From assembly GCA_963931865.1 (NCBI GenBank), contig OZ007511.1, forward strand, positions 7,992,344 through 8,056,343: 64,000 nt of DNA, written 5' to 3'. Positions within the stretch are counted from its first letter, which is position 1. Every line of letters begins with the position of its first letter. The position numbers were made by a program, and so were the translations under genes. Positions 10,775 to 21,529 of the stretch are shown here, piece by piece. The stretch comes from Axinella damicornis (taxonomy: Eukaryota; Porifera; Demospongiae; Axinellida; Axinellidae). A model generated the notes under the pieces. That model saw nothing but the letters and a program-made list of their open reading frames with translations, had not been told where the DNA came from and ran no database searches.

Positions 10775-11300
10775 TACCGTATTTCCACGATCAAATGCCG
10801 CACTCAATTAGTGGCCACCCTCGAAGAATGGCCGCACCTCCAGAAGGGCTGAACGAAATAAACGCCGCCCTTGTTTAGTAGTATTTGAACGGTCGGCGAT
10901 TGATCGAAGCGCTTTGTCTAGCCCTCGAGGACCGTGACTGTTTCGCTGTGAGCGTGAAGAGAGGAGAATTAACTAATTGTTGTTCATATTCCCCGAGAGC
11001 TGTCTAAGCATTTGGCATTTACTGAGGTCGAGGCACGGGGGGTGAGTGACGTGTGACCAGTGAAGTGGCAGTAATGGCTTTAGCTTTTCCTACCGATTAT
11101 GACAGTACTGCACGGCCCAGGGCTGAAACAAAACTCCTCCTTTGTGCATACACGGTGCTCCAATCCGTTTCCTCGCTTCATTGTTATGCTGAGTTTAATA
11201 AACACCGCCTTTGATTAGTGGCCGCCCTCGAATAGTAGCCGCAGTAAATCGCGTGATGAAATAAATAGTAGTCGCAGCGTTTGATCACGGAAATACCGTA
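10775..11300. mobile_element. MITE-like element, ACCGTATTTCC termini
   Basis: Imperfect inverted termini: ACCGTATTTCCACGATCAAA on the left, and on the right the complement of TTTGATCACGGAAATACCGT. Subterminal GTGGCCACCCTCGAA and GTGGCCGCCCTCGAATAG repeats occur. About 525 bp with no coherent ORF. It separates the last gene X exon from the STRAP 3' exons. Confidence 0.75.
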
Positions 11301-11518
11301 TGAGTTTGGTGGAGTCTCTGGTATTTGAGAGCATGATGGGGCAAACAGTTGTTGGCAAAGTGAGGACAGAAGGTGGATCACATAGGTAAATATCCAACCA
11401 ATTTGGTGTAACTGTCTGTACTCAGTACGGTCGTTGCTATAGTTACTGCTTGGAGTGTGTTAGTCCTTTACATGTAGCACCCTCTCATGCATCCATCCAT
11501 GCTTTCAATCCTGAATAG

Positions 11519-12756
11519 GATGGTGAAAAGCTACTGACAGGTTGCAAAGACAAACTGGTGCCTGTGTTTTGCCTTTCTGGCAGCACAGAGAGCGAGCCTC
11601 AGAGTCTGCAGGGCCACCATACTGCCGTCAAGTGTGCTGTGTGGAGCAACGATCCTAATATGGTGGTGTCCTGTGGAGAGGTTCCAGAGCTGAGGTGGGA
11701 GGGGTCGATTGTGATGTCATGTGGTTGGGTGCAATGTTCTACCACACATCCTCGTCTTCATCCTCTCCCTCCCCATCCCCTTCCCGTCCATGTCACCCTC
11801 TTTCCCCCTCGATCCCCCACTCCGTCTTTCTTTCTCCCTTCACCCTCCCTCCCTCCCCTCACAGAATGTGGGATGTGCAAAGTATTCAGTGGTGAAAACA
11901 CTGTAACTGGACGCTTCTGCTACCAGTGTGGAACTATCCAGAGACAGGGAAATACTAACTGTAGCTCACAGAAAGACAGTCACTTTTGTTGATGCTTCAA
12001 GGTATGGAAGTCGACAAAACAAAAACTCGCATGCAAGTACGGTTTCATTGTGTGCATTCAAACATGTGCACCTCCCCCCCCCCCCCCCCCCCCCTTCACA
12101 CACACACACCTTCACACAGTTTTGAAAAGCTCAAATCGTTCACAATCCTTTTCGGCCTCTCTGCATCCGGACAAGGACTGCTTCATGGCCGGGGAAGAAG
12201 ACTTCAAGATCTACAAGGTTGATTTTCAGGATGGCACGGAACTAGGTAAGCACTTGCCTACATTGCCTAGTCTGTGAGGAGACTGTATAGATTAGATTAA
12301 TGGGTGGTACTAGCCTATTCCAGGAGTGGGGAGGGGCTGAGAAGAGGGTATAGACTGCATGTACTAGCAGACATGTAGGCCGTGAGTTGTATTGCCTTGT
12401 TTAGGAGGTGGGGGTGTCTAGAGAGAGACTCAGTGTACATTATCATGAACAGAATGGAGTTCGTAGACATGTTCAGTGTCTCTTGTTCAGACAATGTATT
12501 TGTGGCCAATAGAGTCAGTGGACCTCATTATGTTCTGTATGAATTGTGATGTGACCCAAGTTGTGAAACTGATTGGTTGAATATCCTGCCTACAGAGTCC
12601 TACAAGGGCCACTTTGGTCCCGTGCACTGTGTCCGGTACAACCCAGATGGAGAGGTGTACTGCTCCGGCTCGGAAGATGGGACCATCCGGCTATGGCTCA
12701 ACACGGTGGGTAAGACGTATGGACTCTGGAAGAACCCTAGTGAGCCTGCACACTAA
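11519..12756 (+). CDS. STRAP: STRAP-like WD40 protein, 3' exons (with frame breaks)
   Basis: Four exons can be read: 11519-11694, 11865-12001, 12120-12245 and 12596-12756. They give [13 protein letters not shown], then VPELRMWDVQS across a phase-2 junction, then [13 protein letters not shown], then [19 protein letters not shown], then [19 protein letters not shown] with [10 protein letters not shown] and GKTYGLWK. The order and spacing match the C-terminal WD40 blades of STRAP. The protein ends at TAA 12754-12756, shortly after the conserved GKTYGLWK, so the acidic tail of the vertebrate protein is missing. Two frame changes are needed, one near 11895 (followed by an in-frame TAA at about 11907) and one near 12145. 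Exon lengths confirm the second, because the exon carries one base too many. Either the assembly has indel errors or this copy is decaying. Family assignment is firm; functional status is not. Confidence 0.78.
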
Positions 12757-12879
12757 TGAGCGATAGAACCAATTGATAGCATGTCGGTGTAATCTTACTC
12801 AGTTGTCAGGATGAATCAGAAATCCATTCATTTACATGTATAATTAGTCCAGAACTGTAAAGCTTCACAGTGTAGGGGG

Positions 12880-13427
12880 AGGAGAGGAGGATGTAGGGAG
12901 GTGGGTAGGGAGGGAGTGGGGAGGAGGAGGGGGAATCCAGTGTAGGGGAGAGGAGGATGGAGGGGGGGAGATGGGTAGGGAGGGAGAGACAGTGGGAAGG
13001 AGAGGAGGACGGAGGGAGGGAGAGACAGTGGGAAGGAGAGGAGGACGGAGGGTGGGAGAGACAGTGGGAGGGAGATGAGGAGGGGGGGAGGAGGGGGAAT
13101 CCAGTGTAGGGGGAGGACGGAGGGAGGGAGAGACAGTGGGAGGGAGGTGAGGAGGGAGGGGGGAGGAGGTGGGGGGATCCAGTGTAGGGGGAGGAGAGGA
13201 GGACGGACGGAGGGAGATGGGTAGGGAGGGAGAGACAGTGGGAGGGAGATGAGGGGGGAGGAAGTACCCTCCTCATCTCCCTCCCTACCCATATCCTTCT
13301 ATCTTCCTCTCCTCCCTCTACATTGGATCCTCCCACCTCCTCCCCCTCTCCCTCCTCATCTCCCTCCCACTGTCTCTCCCTCCTTACCCATCTCCCTCCG
13401 TCCATCCTCCTCTCCAGTGTAGGGGGA

Positions 13428-13467
<40 letters not shown>
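12880..13467. repeat. Polypurine tract with inverted pyrimidine arm and poly-G
   Basis: About 390 bp of GGGAGGGAGAGACAGTGGGA-type purine repeats, followed by about 140 bp of the complementary pyrimidine pattern, then about 38 G. The inverted arms could pair, and long purine strands can form triplex DNA. Spurious Pro/Ser-rich frames arise on the minus strand. Confidence 0.88.
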
Positions 13468-13468
<1 letters not shown>

Positions 13469-13585
13469 GGGTGATAGTGCAGCTCTTCCTAATAGCCGTG
13501 ATCTACATCACAAGGAAACTCAACTGTACATGTGTCAGAACGTATCACACATCAACAGACTATCACAGAAAGCTCAGCTATGGGG

Positions 13586-13587
13586 GT

Positions 13588-13657
<70 letters not shown>

Positions 13658-13770
13658 CTGTATGTGTGTGTGTGTATCTGTATGTGTGTGGTGTGTGGGT
13701 GTGTGTGTGTGTGGGTGTGTGTGGTGGTGTGTGTGTGTGTGTGTGTGTGTGCATGCATTATGTGACTGGG
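13586..13770. repeat. (GT)n microsatellite
   Basis: GT run with TATCTGTATG and GTGGTG interruptions. Confidence 0.92.
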
Positions 13771-14081
13771 GAAAAACTTGTTAAGACGGGGGTGTAACTG
13801 TGTCAAGGTGTCCTATTGGTCCTTTTGGCCAGAGATCAGCTGTGCTATGCTCTGGTGCATTGGTTTGACTTCACTGAAGGTTGACATTATACTTTGATGT
13901 TTAAAACACATGGTGGCAGCTGTTTGACTGTAACATGACCTAATTCCTAACTTGTGTATCTTCTTACAGGCTTACTATACATGTATACTGTCGACCTCTA
14001 CCTGCTGATAAGTGGGTGTGTGGTCCACACCCTACAGTACAGAACTGTCAGTGTAATGATACTTGTCGTTCTTTTTTCCAG

Positions 14082-14111
14082 CCCAGTATTAGTGACTGTG
14101 GCAAGATCATT
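14082..14111 (+). CDS. Candidate small exon, possibly gene X 3' part
   Basis: TTTTTTCCAG acceptor, ten codons PSISDCGKII, GTAAGT donor, phase 0. Both splice sites are strong. Its phase fits the exon at 15752. Confidence 0.35.
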
Positions 14112-14149
14112 GTAAGTGACTCAGAAATTGTCTCAACCTCTTTGGTAGC

Positions 14150-15600
14150 TATGATGGGCTAGTTGGTAGCTATGGTGTCCATCCTGGGACACTCACTCCC
14201 AGCTGGTGGCTATGGTGGGACACTCACTGCCAGCTGGTAGCTATGGTGTCCATCCTGGGACACTCACTCCCAGCTGGTGGCTATGGTGGGACACTCACTG
14301 CCAGCTGGTAGCTATGGTGTCCACACTCACTGCCAGCTGGTACGTGGCTATGGTGTCCATCCTGGGACACTCACTGCCAGCTGGTGGCTGTGGTGTCCCT
14401 CCTGGGACACTCACTGCCAGCTGGTGGCTATGGTGTCCCTCCTGGGACACTCACTGCCAGCTGGTGGCTGTGGTGTCCCTCCTGGGACACTCACTGCCAG
14501 CTGGTGGCTATGGTGTCCCTCCTGGACACTCACTGCCAGCTGGTAGCTATGGTGTCCATCCTGGGACACTCACTGCCAGCTGGTGGCTGTGGTGTCCCTC
14601 CGGGGTCACTCACTGCCAGCTGGTAGCTATGGTGTCCCTCCTGGGACACTCACTGCCAGCTGGTAGCTATGGTGTCCCTCCTGGGACACTCACTGCCAGC
14701 TGGTAGCTATGGTGTCCATCCTGGGACACTCACTGCCAGCTGGTACGTGGCTATGGTGTCCATCCTGGGACACTCACTGCAGTTGGTAGCTATGGTGTCC
14801 CTCCTGGGACACTCACTGCCAGCTGGTAGCTACGGTGTCCACACTCACTGCCAGCTGGTACGTGGCTATGGTGTCCATCCTGGGACACTCACTCCCAGCT
14901 GGTGGCTATGGTGGGACACTCACTGCCAGCTGGTAGCTATGGTGTCCATCCTGGGACACTCACTCCCAGCTGGTGGCTATGGTGGGACACTCACTGCCAG
15001 CTGGTAGCTATGGTGTCCACACTCACTGCCAGCTGGTACGTGGCTATGGTGTCCATCCTGGGACACTCACTGCCAGCTGGTGGCTGTGGTGTCCCTCCTG
15101 GGACACTCACTGCCAGGTGGTGGCTGTGGTGTCCCTCCTGGGACACTCACTGCCAGCTGGTGGCTATGGTGTCCCTCCTGGACACTCACTGCCAGCTGGT
15201 AGCTATGGTGTCCATCCTGGGACACTCACTGCCAGCTGGTGGCTATGGTGTCCCTCCGGGGTCACTCACTGCCAGCTGGTAGCTATGGTGTCCCTCCTGG
15301 GACACTCACTGCCAGCTGGTAGCTATGGTGTCCCTCCTGGGACACTCACTGCCAGCTGGTAGCTATGGTGTCCATCCTGGGACACTCACTGCCAGCTGGT
15401 ACGTGGCTATGGTGTCCATCCTGGGACACTCACTGCAGTTGGTAGCTATGGTGTCCCTCCTGGGACACTCACTGCCAGCTGGTAGCTACGGTGTCCACAC
15501 TCACTGCCAGCTGGTACGTGGCTATGGTGTCCATCCTGGGACACTCACTGCCAGTTGGTAGCTATGGTGTCCCTCCTGGGACACTCACTGCCATGGTGTC
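14150..15600. repeat. About 40-bp minisatellite with 0.66-0.70 kb higher-order repeat
   Basis: Units of TGGTAGCTATGGTGTCCATC and CTGGGACACTCACTGCCAGC with CCCTCC/CATCC and GTACGTGG variants. The pattern of variants from about 14206 recurs from about 14902 and again, shorter, at about 15325. Whole blocks of roughly 0.66-0.70 kb have therefore been duplicated. Confidence 0.93.
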
Positions 15601-15751
15601 CATGCTGTCATCCTTGTTGAATCATGGATATTATGGATGTACAGGAAGCCACACCCAAATTTGGAAAACCAACCGTAGACAACAGCTTTCTATAAGTAGC
15701 AGTAACTTTCATCTGACGCCTGATTGAATCCCTCCCTCCCTCCCTCCTCAG

Positions 15752-15907
15752 ACAAGCAGCAGTGTTGGGGGTACAATTGTCTGCGTTGTGCACAAAGTGG
15801 TGAAGTACCTCCTTTCACAGTGGGCGATCTGTGTCATCTTCTCTCCGCTCAAGAGAACCCCTGTGGAGGGAGGCACCGAGGATACCTTGTCATAGGCGGA
15901 AAAACCT
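15752..15907 (+). CDS. Candidate exon with in-frame TAG
   Basis: CCTCCTCAG acceptor and CCT-GTGAGT donor enclose exactly 52 codons. The phase-0 frame reads TSSSVGGTIVCVVHKVVKYL then LSQWAICVIFSPLKRTPVEG. It meets TAG at 15893-15895, four codons before the donor. The frame after the stop joins in phase to the terminal exon at 16074. Either the stop is real and the protein ends here, or a sequence error or pseudogenisation has broken it. Confidence 0.35.
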
Positions 15908-16073
15908 GTGAGTTGATACGACCATGGTTAGATAGATAAGGCATTTAGTGACTTCATACTTGAAATGAAAACGATAAACATAAATTGACTCTCCTCCCCT
16001 TCCCTCCTCCCCTTCCCTCTTCCCTTCCTCTCCTGTCCTCCCTTCCTCCCCTTCCTTCCTTCCACACACCCAG

Positions 16074-16121
16074 AACTACCAGTCCACGTTCTACCAGACC
16101 AGCGGTGAAGATGAAGAATAG
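16074..16121 (+). CDS. Candidate terminal exon
   Basis: CACACCCAG acceptor, fifteen codons NYQSTFYQTSGEDEE and a TAG stop. The acidic C-terminus looks like a genuine protein end. Owner gene unknown; phase agrees with the exon at 15752. Confidence 0.38.
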   Translation, partial: NYQSTFYQTSGEDEE

Positions 16122-16329
16122 GAAATGAAAGGAAACTCTTGGCTCCTACCCTATCAATGCCACATTCACGCAGAGAAACGACCCCATCCTCTCCAGAAGC
16201 TCCCCCAACAGCTATCAGAGTAGCCCTTGGCTCAGAACAGCTCCTGGTCAAAGCTTTCCCTCTCCGAGCGTGCGGCCATGCAGTCATGAGAGAAGGAACT
16301 TAATTCAGCTAAAGGTAAACGGATTCATT

Positions 16330-16700
16330 ACAATTGCAGAAGGTATGCTAGGAATAGTCTGTCTGGGAATGGGCCTTGGAGTGGACTGTGAGTATGGCTA
16401 CGAATCAACACTGGAATGAATATGGCAAGAATGGTCTTGGAACGACCCTTAGAATGAACTACGAATGGTCGGGAATGAGGGTGTATGGAATGAAGTGTGA
16501 AATGGTCTGGGAAGAAGCCTTAGAATGAACTGCGAGTATGACTACAAGTGGTTAGGAATGAGGCTGGAATAATTATGGCTAGAATTGTCTGGGGATGAGG
16601 CTTGGAATGATCTGGGAACGAGGCTGGGGGATCCTGGCTGTGGGAGTGAGCCTTGGACAAACGTGGCTAGAGAATGATGCTGTCTTCTCGCAATGAGGCC
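16330..16700. repeat. Degenerate GGAATG-rich repeat
   Basis: Irregular repeats of GTCTGGGAATG and GAGGCTTGGAATG. Possibly an old, decayed minisatellite built from the CTGGGAATGAGGC end of foldback elements. Confidence 0.6.
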
Positions 16701-16908
16701 AGCAATGGTCTCATGTACATGTACTAAGAAGGAGACTACATGTAGATGTGTGTCTAGCCTCGTTCCCAGGCCTCGCCGTCTCGGCCCTCGGAACGATGCT
16801 GATGTGTGTCCTCTTGTGGAACCAAGTGAACCATTTTCTCTACTGTAATAGTGTCTATCTCATAATTATGAAAACGATGTGTACCAGTAATGTCTTCTGC
16901 TTCCCCAG

Positions 16909-17007
16909 TGCTGCTTTGGTTTGAACTCACTCGCAAGTCCAATAGCAGCTTCATCCTCCCTCCTCTGAACCTCTGTCACATTCTCTTGTGCACTTACCAC
17001 AGCAGTG
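16909..17007 (+). CDS. Candidate exon, unknown gene
   Basis: TTCCCCAG acceptor, 33 codons including LLWFELTRKSNSSFILPPLN and LCHILLCTYHSS, and a GTATGT donor. Hydrophobic. No partner exon is clear, and a transposon-rich duplicated block starts just downstream. Confidence 0.28.
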
Positions 17008-17219
17008 GTATGTATGGTATGTGGTTTATTTATCCGCTATATTTATCTCGATGTTTTTTATCACTGTTGTATGTGTCAGCATACATGTATGTATTTTTCT
17101 CCGGCCCGGATGACGATCTTGACGACCACACACTTGTGCACTGTTCTGCTCAGTTTTATGAGTATCTTTTCTTCCGTTTTGATATACTACATGTTGTGGC
17201 GGGAAGTCGGGATGGCTCA

Positions 17220-18228
17220 TGGTGCCACAAGTTTTGATTGCTATTACCATAAGTCACTTAAGATAAGCAGCAGAAAAAAGGATAGTTAATCAGTCACCTG
17301 TGACAAAGACAGAAATGACTGCAGTGCGCATATATAGTGCATATTCTTGGAGAAGAAGAGGTCATCCGTATATATCAGTTTCATCAACTGGTCAGCCAAC
17401 CGTTGGTCTGTGAAGAGAATGACAGTGTGGCCGGTGAGTACCACCTTTGCATCTTGGGACTAGATCTCATACCCTTGGTTTAGATTAGATAAGGTAGCAA
17501 TCACAATGTACACTGTAGTAAACCAATTCAAGTGGACAAGTGAAATGTTGTCTTTGAAAACACAAGAAGCACATCACTGAAAGAGCAGCTAGCAAACCAT
17601 CAATGGAAGCATGGCAGAACCAACAGAGACCAAAGATTATATTGATTTCGAGTATTGAGAGAAGGGCAAATCGATGGGAGCATCACAGTGGAGAATGAGT
17701 ACTACAAGGGAGCATAATTTTCAGGAGACTGAAGAGTGATACTTCTATGTGTCATACAGAGGGCAAGGACATTCGGTAAATTACATGTGCGATCGTCATA
17801 CAGCACTTTGTCGAGGTCTGTCACTACCAGTATGTCATTCCCCTGCTTCGCTACCATTGGAGTCTTGATACTGGCCCTTTCTCTGTCTTCTAGTAGTCGT
17901 CATCCTCGAGTCTGCGTACACGTGCGAGCTAAAAATAGTAACGGGACTACCGTGGGAAAGTTTCAATTTTTAATCTTTTGCGTGGTCGTTTCACGCTCCT
18001 CCCTTCCTTCCGCTCGCTTCCTCATTATGCGCTCCTTACACCCGCTCATGCAGCTTCTGAATTATAGCTATAGCTAAACCAGTATCCCATTATAATAACC
18101 ACTTAGTAATTTACTTACTGACATATTAAGCATATAGCCAGTGACAGTGTTTGCCATCCATTGAGGCAAATTAATAGTAGATTTTAAATTGTGCAATTGA
18201 ATCAGGAATCACATCACTGATAGTCGCA
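17220..18228. other. Gene-free; start of duplicated block
   Basis: The stretch at about 17345-17420 (ATCCGTATATATCAGTTTCA onward) recurs at about 41123-41180. The stretch at about 18130-18230 recurs near 42360-42460. These mark a segmental duplication shared with the 41-46 kb region. No convincing exon seen. Confidence 0.7.
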
Positions 18229-18400
18229 ACATCACACAGATCCTGGTTAATAGTTCATGATAGATGAATACTCTGTTTATCTCTAAGAAACAAACGAGAC
18301 TCCCAGTAATCAGCAATTTACATTGGTGTATTCATCAAGTGTAGCTACAGGGACTGCTGTTAATCCTAATTCTGCTTAGCTACAGCTATACGTACGCGCC

Positions 18401-18698
18401 ACTGCAAAAATGAAGGTGATACTTTGACTGCTTGGTGGTTACTATAGCTGCACCGTGTTTGGACATGCAGGATCCAGGCAATACTATTAGAATGTGGAGG
18501 ACGATAGCATCCTACATAAACCGGGCAGTCCAGTAGCTATAGTACGTAGCTATACCCTACATAAACAAGGATACTACTGGAATGGCCACTCTATGTAGGA
18601 TGCTACTGAAATGCAGACATCTTGGTTCCTGCATGTTCAAACATGGTACAACTGTAGTAACCACCAAGCAATCAAAACAACTACACCGTATTTGCAGT
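18401..18698. mobile_element. MITE with ACTGCAAAAA termini, copy 1
   Basis: About 298 bp. The left end starts ACTGCAAAAATGAAGG and continues to TTTGACTGCTTGGTGGTT. The right end is AACCACCAAGCAATCAAAAC and on to TTTGCAGT, the imperfect inverse. The corresponding place in unit B (about 20205) is uninterrupted, giving a natural empty site. Non-autonomous. Confidence 0.87.
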
Positions 18699-19939
18699 AC
18701 ATACAGCTAGCTACTTGTAGTGACCATTCCCCCACCTGCCTCTGCATGCCACTTGAAGTAGCTAGCTACAGAAGAGTGCATGCATGGGTTACTACATGCA
18801 GCTGGGTGGGTGCTTGGGGATGAAGCTAGAAGCACATGGCAGTAGTTATAGCGTTCTTTTTTTGTCTACTTGGGATGTTAGTTATGACGGATATTAAACA
18901 AACTTCTTGTTTATTTCCATTGTAATTCATGGTGTAGTTCGTATGAGTAGCTAGTTATATATAGCCCAATCTGAACTTTGAGTGTAGTTGGCAAACCATA
19001 TTTCAAAGTTCAGAGCTGGGTATAGCTATGGTATCGTAATGGCCAGCTAGTTAGGATCTTCTCTGCAGAGACTGTCATGCATTCGACTCAGAGGTGCAAG
19101 GTCGTCATCATGCAGCTAAAGATCATTTGTTTCCCCTTAGACTATAGTCACCTGATAGCAGCAGGCCACATGCAGTAGCTGCTGTATACCACGTCAAAAC
19201 CCCCCGCTTATTTTAAACAACCCAAAGAGCCCTTGTTGCAAAGTATATGTCATGTTGCAGTTGCATCACATGTCGTAGCTATGTAGGAGTTAGCCATTTA
19301 AGGCCTCCTATTTCCTCAAGTAGCTATCGATATCATGGAATTGCGTAGTGAAATGATTCTTGTGAAATATGTATCACTTCCTATAGAAAAGCATCAGCCA
19401 ATGCATAATTATGATGTCACACAGCCTTAATTAACTCCTACATATGACACGAGATACATACCATAGTACATGAACATTACTTGGACACTAGCTACTAGGA
19501 AACATAAGGAATTCCTTGAGGCCGTAATGTCATGACATTGTATATTGCACAATATAAGCAGTAACCACTCCTTGGGTTGTAAATTACCCAAATATTAAGT
19601 GGCATGCATGTGTCTGTGTTTTGAGGAAGTATGCAGAGATACCAAATAGTATAGGGGATGTCATGCATGAGAAAGTTTGACTTTGTTGCGCATTACCCAT
19701 TGATCAACTTGGGCTGCAGAAATTGGCTGAAGCTACTAGAAGTTATAGCCATGTAATGTGTAAAGTTTTGCTGTTAGCTCATCACAAGGTATACACATGA
19801 CTATTATGCTAACTAGATCTTCTGTGGAAGTTCTCCAGACGGTCTTCCTTATACTGCGACGTATGCTTGTCCATGCACTGCATCTATCATGCACTATGCG
19901 TTGTAGATCTTGAACCATGATCAGTGCGACAGTTACGTA

Positions 19940-20057
19940 CGTGTGACATCCTGATCACTAATTGGGATTCAGCCAACGTTCTGGGTATAAAAGGAATTAC
20001 GAGCCCACTTGCGCCATAAGGATACATGCAACGACACTAGTGCCAATGCCTGGGACG
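19940..20057 (+). pseudogene. Orphan promoter and start codon of a MACPF-like gene
   Basis: It carries GTGACATCCTGATCACTAAT, a TATAAAAG box at 19986-19993, CCACTTGCGCCATAAGG and an ATG at 20046 followed by CCTGGGACGA, all nearly identical to the 5' end of the intact gene at 43349. The coding sequence is cut after four codons and replaced by tandem-duplication unit B. Confidence 0.82.
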
Positions 20058-21512
20058 ACATCACACAGATCCTGGTTAATAGTTCATGGTGCTCTGTTTA
20101 TCTCTAAGAAACAAACGAGACTCCTAGTAATCAGCAATTTACATTGGTGTATTCATCAAGTGTAGCTACAGGTGGGACTGCTGTTAACCCTAATTCTGCT
20201 TAGCTACAGCTATACATACAGCTAGCTACTTGTAGTGACCATTCCCCCACCTGCCTCTGCCACTTGAAGTAGCTAGCTACAGAAGAGTGCATGCATGGGG
20301 TTACTGCATGCAGCTGGATGGGTGCTTGGGGATGAAGCTAGAAGCACATGGCGGTAGTTATAGCATTCTTTTTTTGTCTACTTGGGATGTCAGTTATGAC
20401 GGATATTAAACAAACGTCTTGTCTATTTCCATTGTGATTCATGGTGTAGTTTGTATGAGTAGCTAGTTATTATAGCTATAGCCCAATCTGAACTTTCAGT
20501 GTAGTTGGCAAACCATAATAATTTCAGAGCTGGGTATAGCTATGATATCGCAATGGCCAGCTAGTTAGTATCTTCTCTGCAGATCTAGACTGTCATGCAT
20601 TCGACTCAGAGGCCTAGGTGCAAGGTCTTCATCAGCTAAAGATCATTTGTTTCCCCTTAGACTATAGTCACCTGATTGCAGCAGGCCACATGCAGTAGCT
20701 GCTGTATACCACGTCAAAACCCCCTGCCTTATTTTAAACAACCCAAAGAGCCCTTGTTGCAAAGTATAGCTATGTCATGTTGCAGTTGCATCACATGTCG
20801 TAGCTATATGTAGGAGTTAGCCAAGGCCTCCTATTCCTCAAGTATCGATATCATACCTAGAATTGCGTAGTGAAATGATTCTTTTGAAGTTACTGTATGT
20901 ATCACTTCCTATAGAAAAGAATCAGGCAATGCATAATTATGATGTCATACAGCCTTAATTAACTCCTACATATGACATGAGATACATACCATAGTACATG
21001 AAGATTACTTGGAAATGTGAACACTAGCTACTAGGAAACATAAGGAATTCCTTGAGGCTGTGGTTACTGCTTATATTGCACAATATAAGTGGTAACCACT
21101 CCTTGGGTTGTAAAATATTGCTTTTAAGTGGCATGCATGTGTCTGTGTTTTGAGGAAGTAACATAATTATTATGCAGAGATACCAAATTATAGGGGATGT
21201 CATGCATGAGAAATTTTTACTTTGTTGCGCATTACCCATTGATCAACTTGGGCTGCAGAAATGGGCTGCAGAAATTGGCTGAAGCTATAAGTTATAGCCA
21301 TGTAGATCTAATGTGTAGAGTTTTACTGTTAGCTCGTCACAAGGTATACACATGTAATTATGCTAACCAGATCTTCTGTGGAAGTTCTCCAGTGACGGTC
21401 TTCAACCCTTATACTGCGACGTATACGCTTGTCCATGCACTGCATCTATCATGCACTATGCGTTGTAGATATTGAATCATGATCAGTGCGACAGTTACGT
21501 ACGCGTGACATC
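20058..21512. repeat. Tandem duplication, unit B
   Basis: Diverged second copy of the block at 18229, collinear apart from small indels and the missing MITE. It ends at CGCGTGACATCCTGATCACT, the first bases of another promoter copy, so the breakpoint lies in the same promoter as in unit A. Confidence 0.87.
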
Positions 21513-21518
21513 CTGATC
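21493..21518 (+). pseudogene. Second, shorter promoter remnant
   Basis: GTACGCGTGACATCCTGATC matches the first part of the MACPF-like promoter, then diverges at GCAGCC. It marks the right border of tandem unit B. Confidence 0.6.
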
Positions 21519-21529
21519 ACTGCAGCCAA

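Larger units (their letters stand above)
18229..20057. repeat. Tandem duplication, unit A (1829 bp)
   Basis: The unit starts at ACATCACACAGATCCTGGTT and is followed at 20058 by the same words, giving a head-to-tail duplicate. Unit A contains a MITE (18401-18698) that unit B lacks, and it ends with a truncated MACPF-gene promoter and start codon (19940-20057). Confidence 0.88.

Noticed and set aside
12806..13405. Pro/Ser/Leu-rich minus-strand ORFs of up to 199 codons
   Set aside because: They arise from the polypurine tract.
14206..15561. ORFs reading GHSLPAGSYGV and similar
   Set aside because: Translation of the 40-bp minisatellite; no splice context, and period not a multiple of three.
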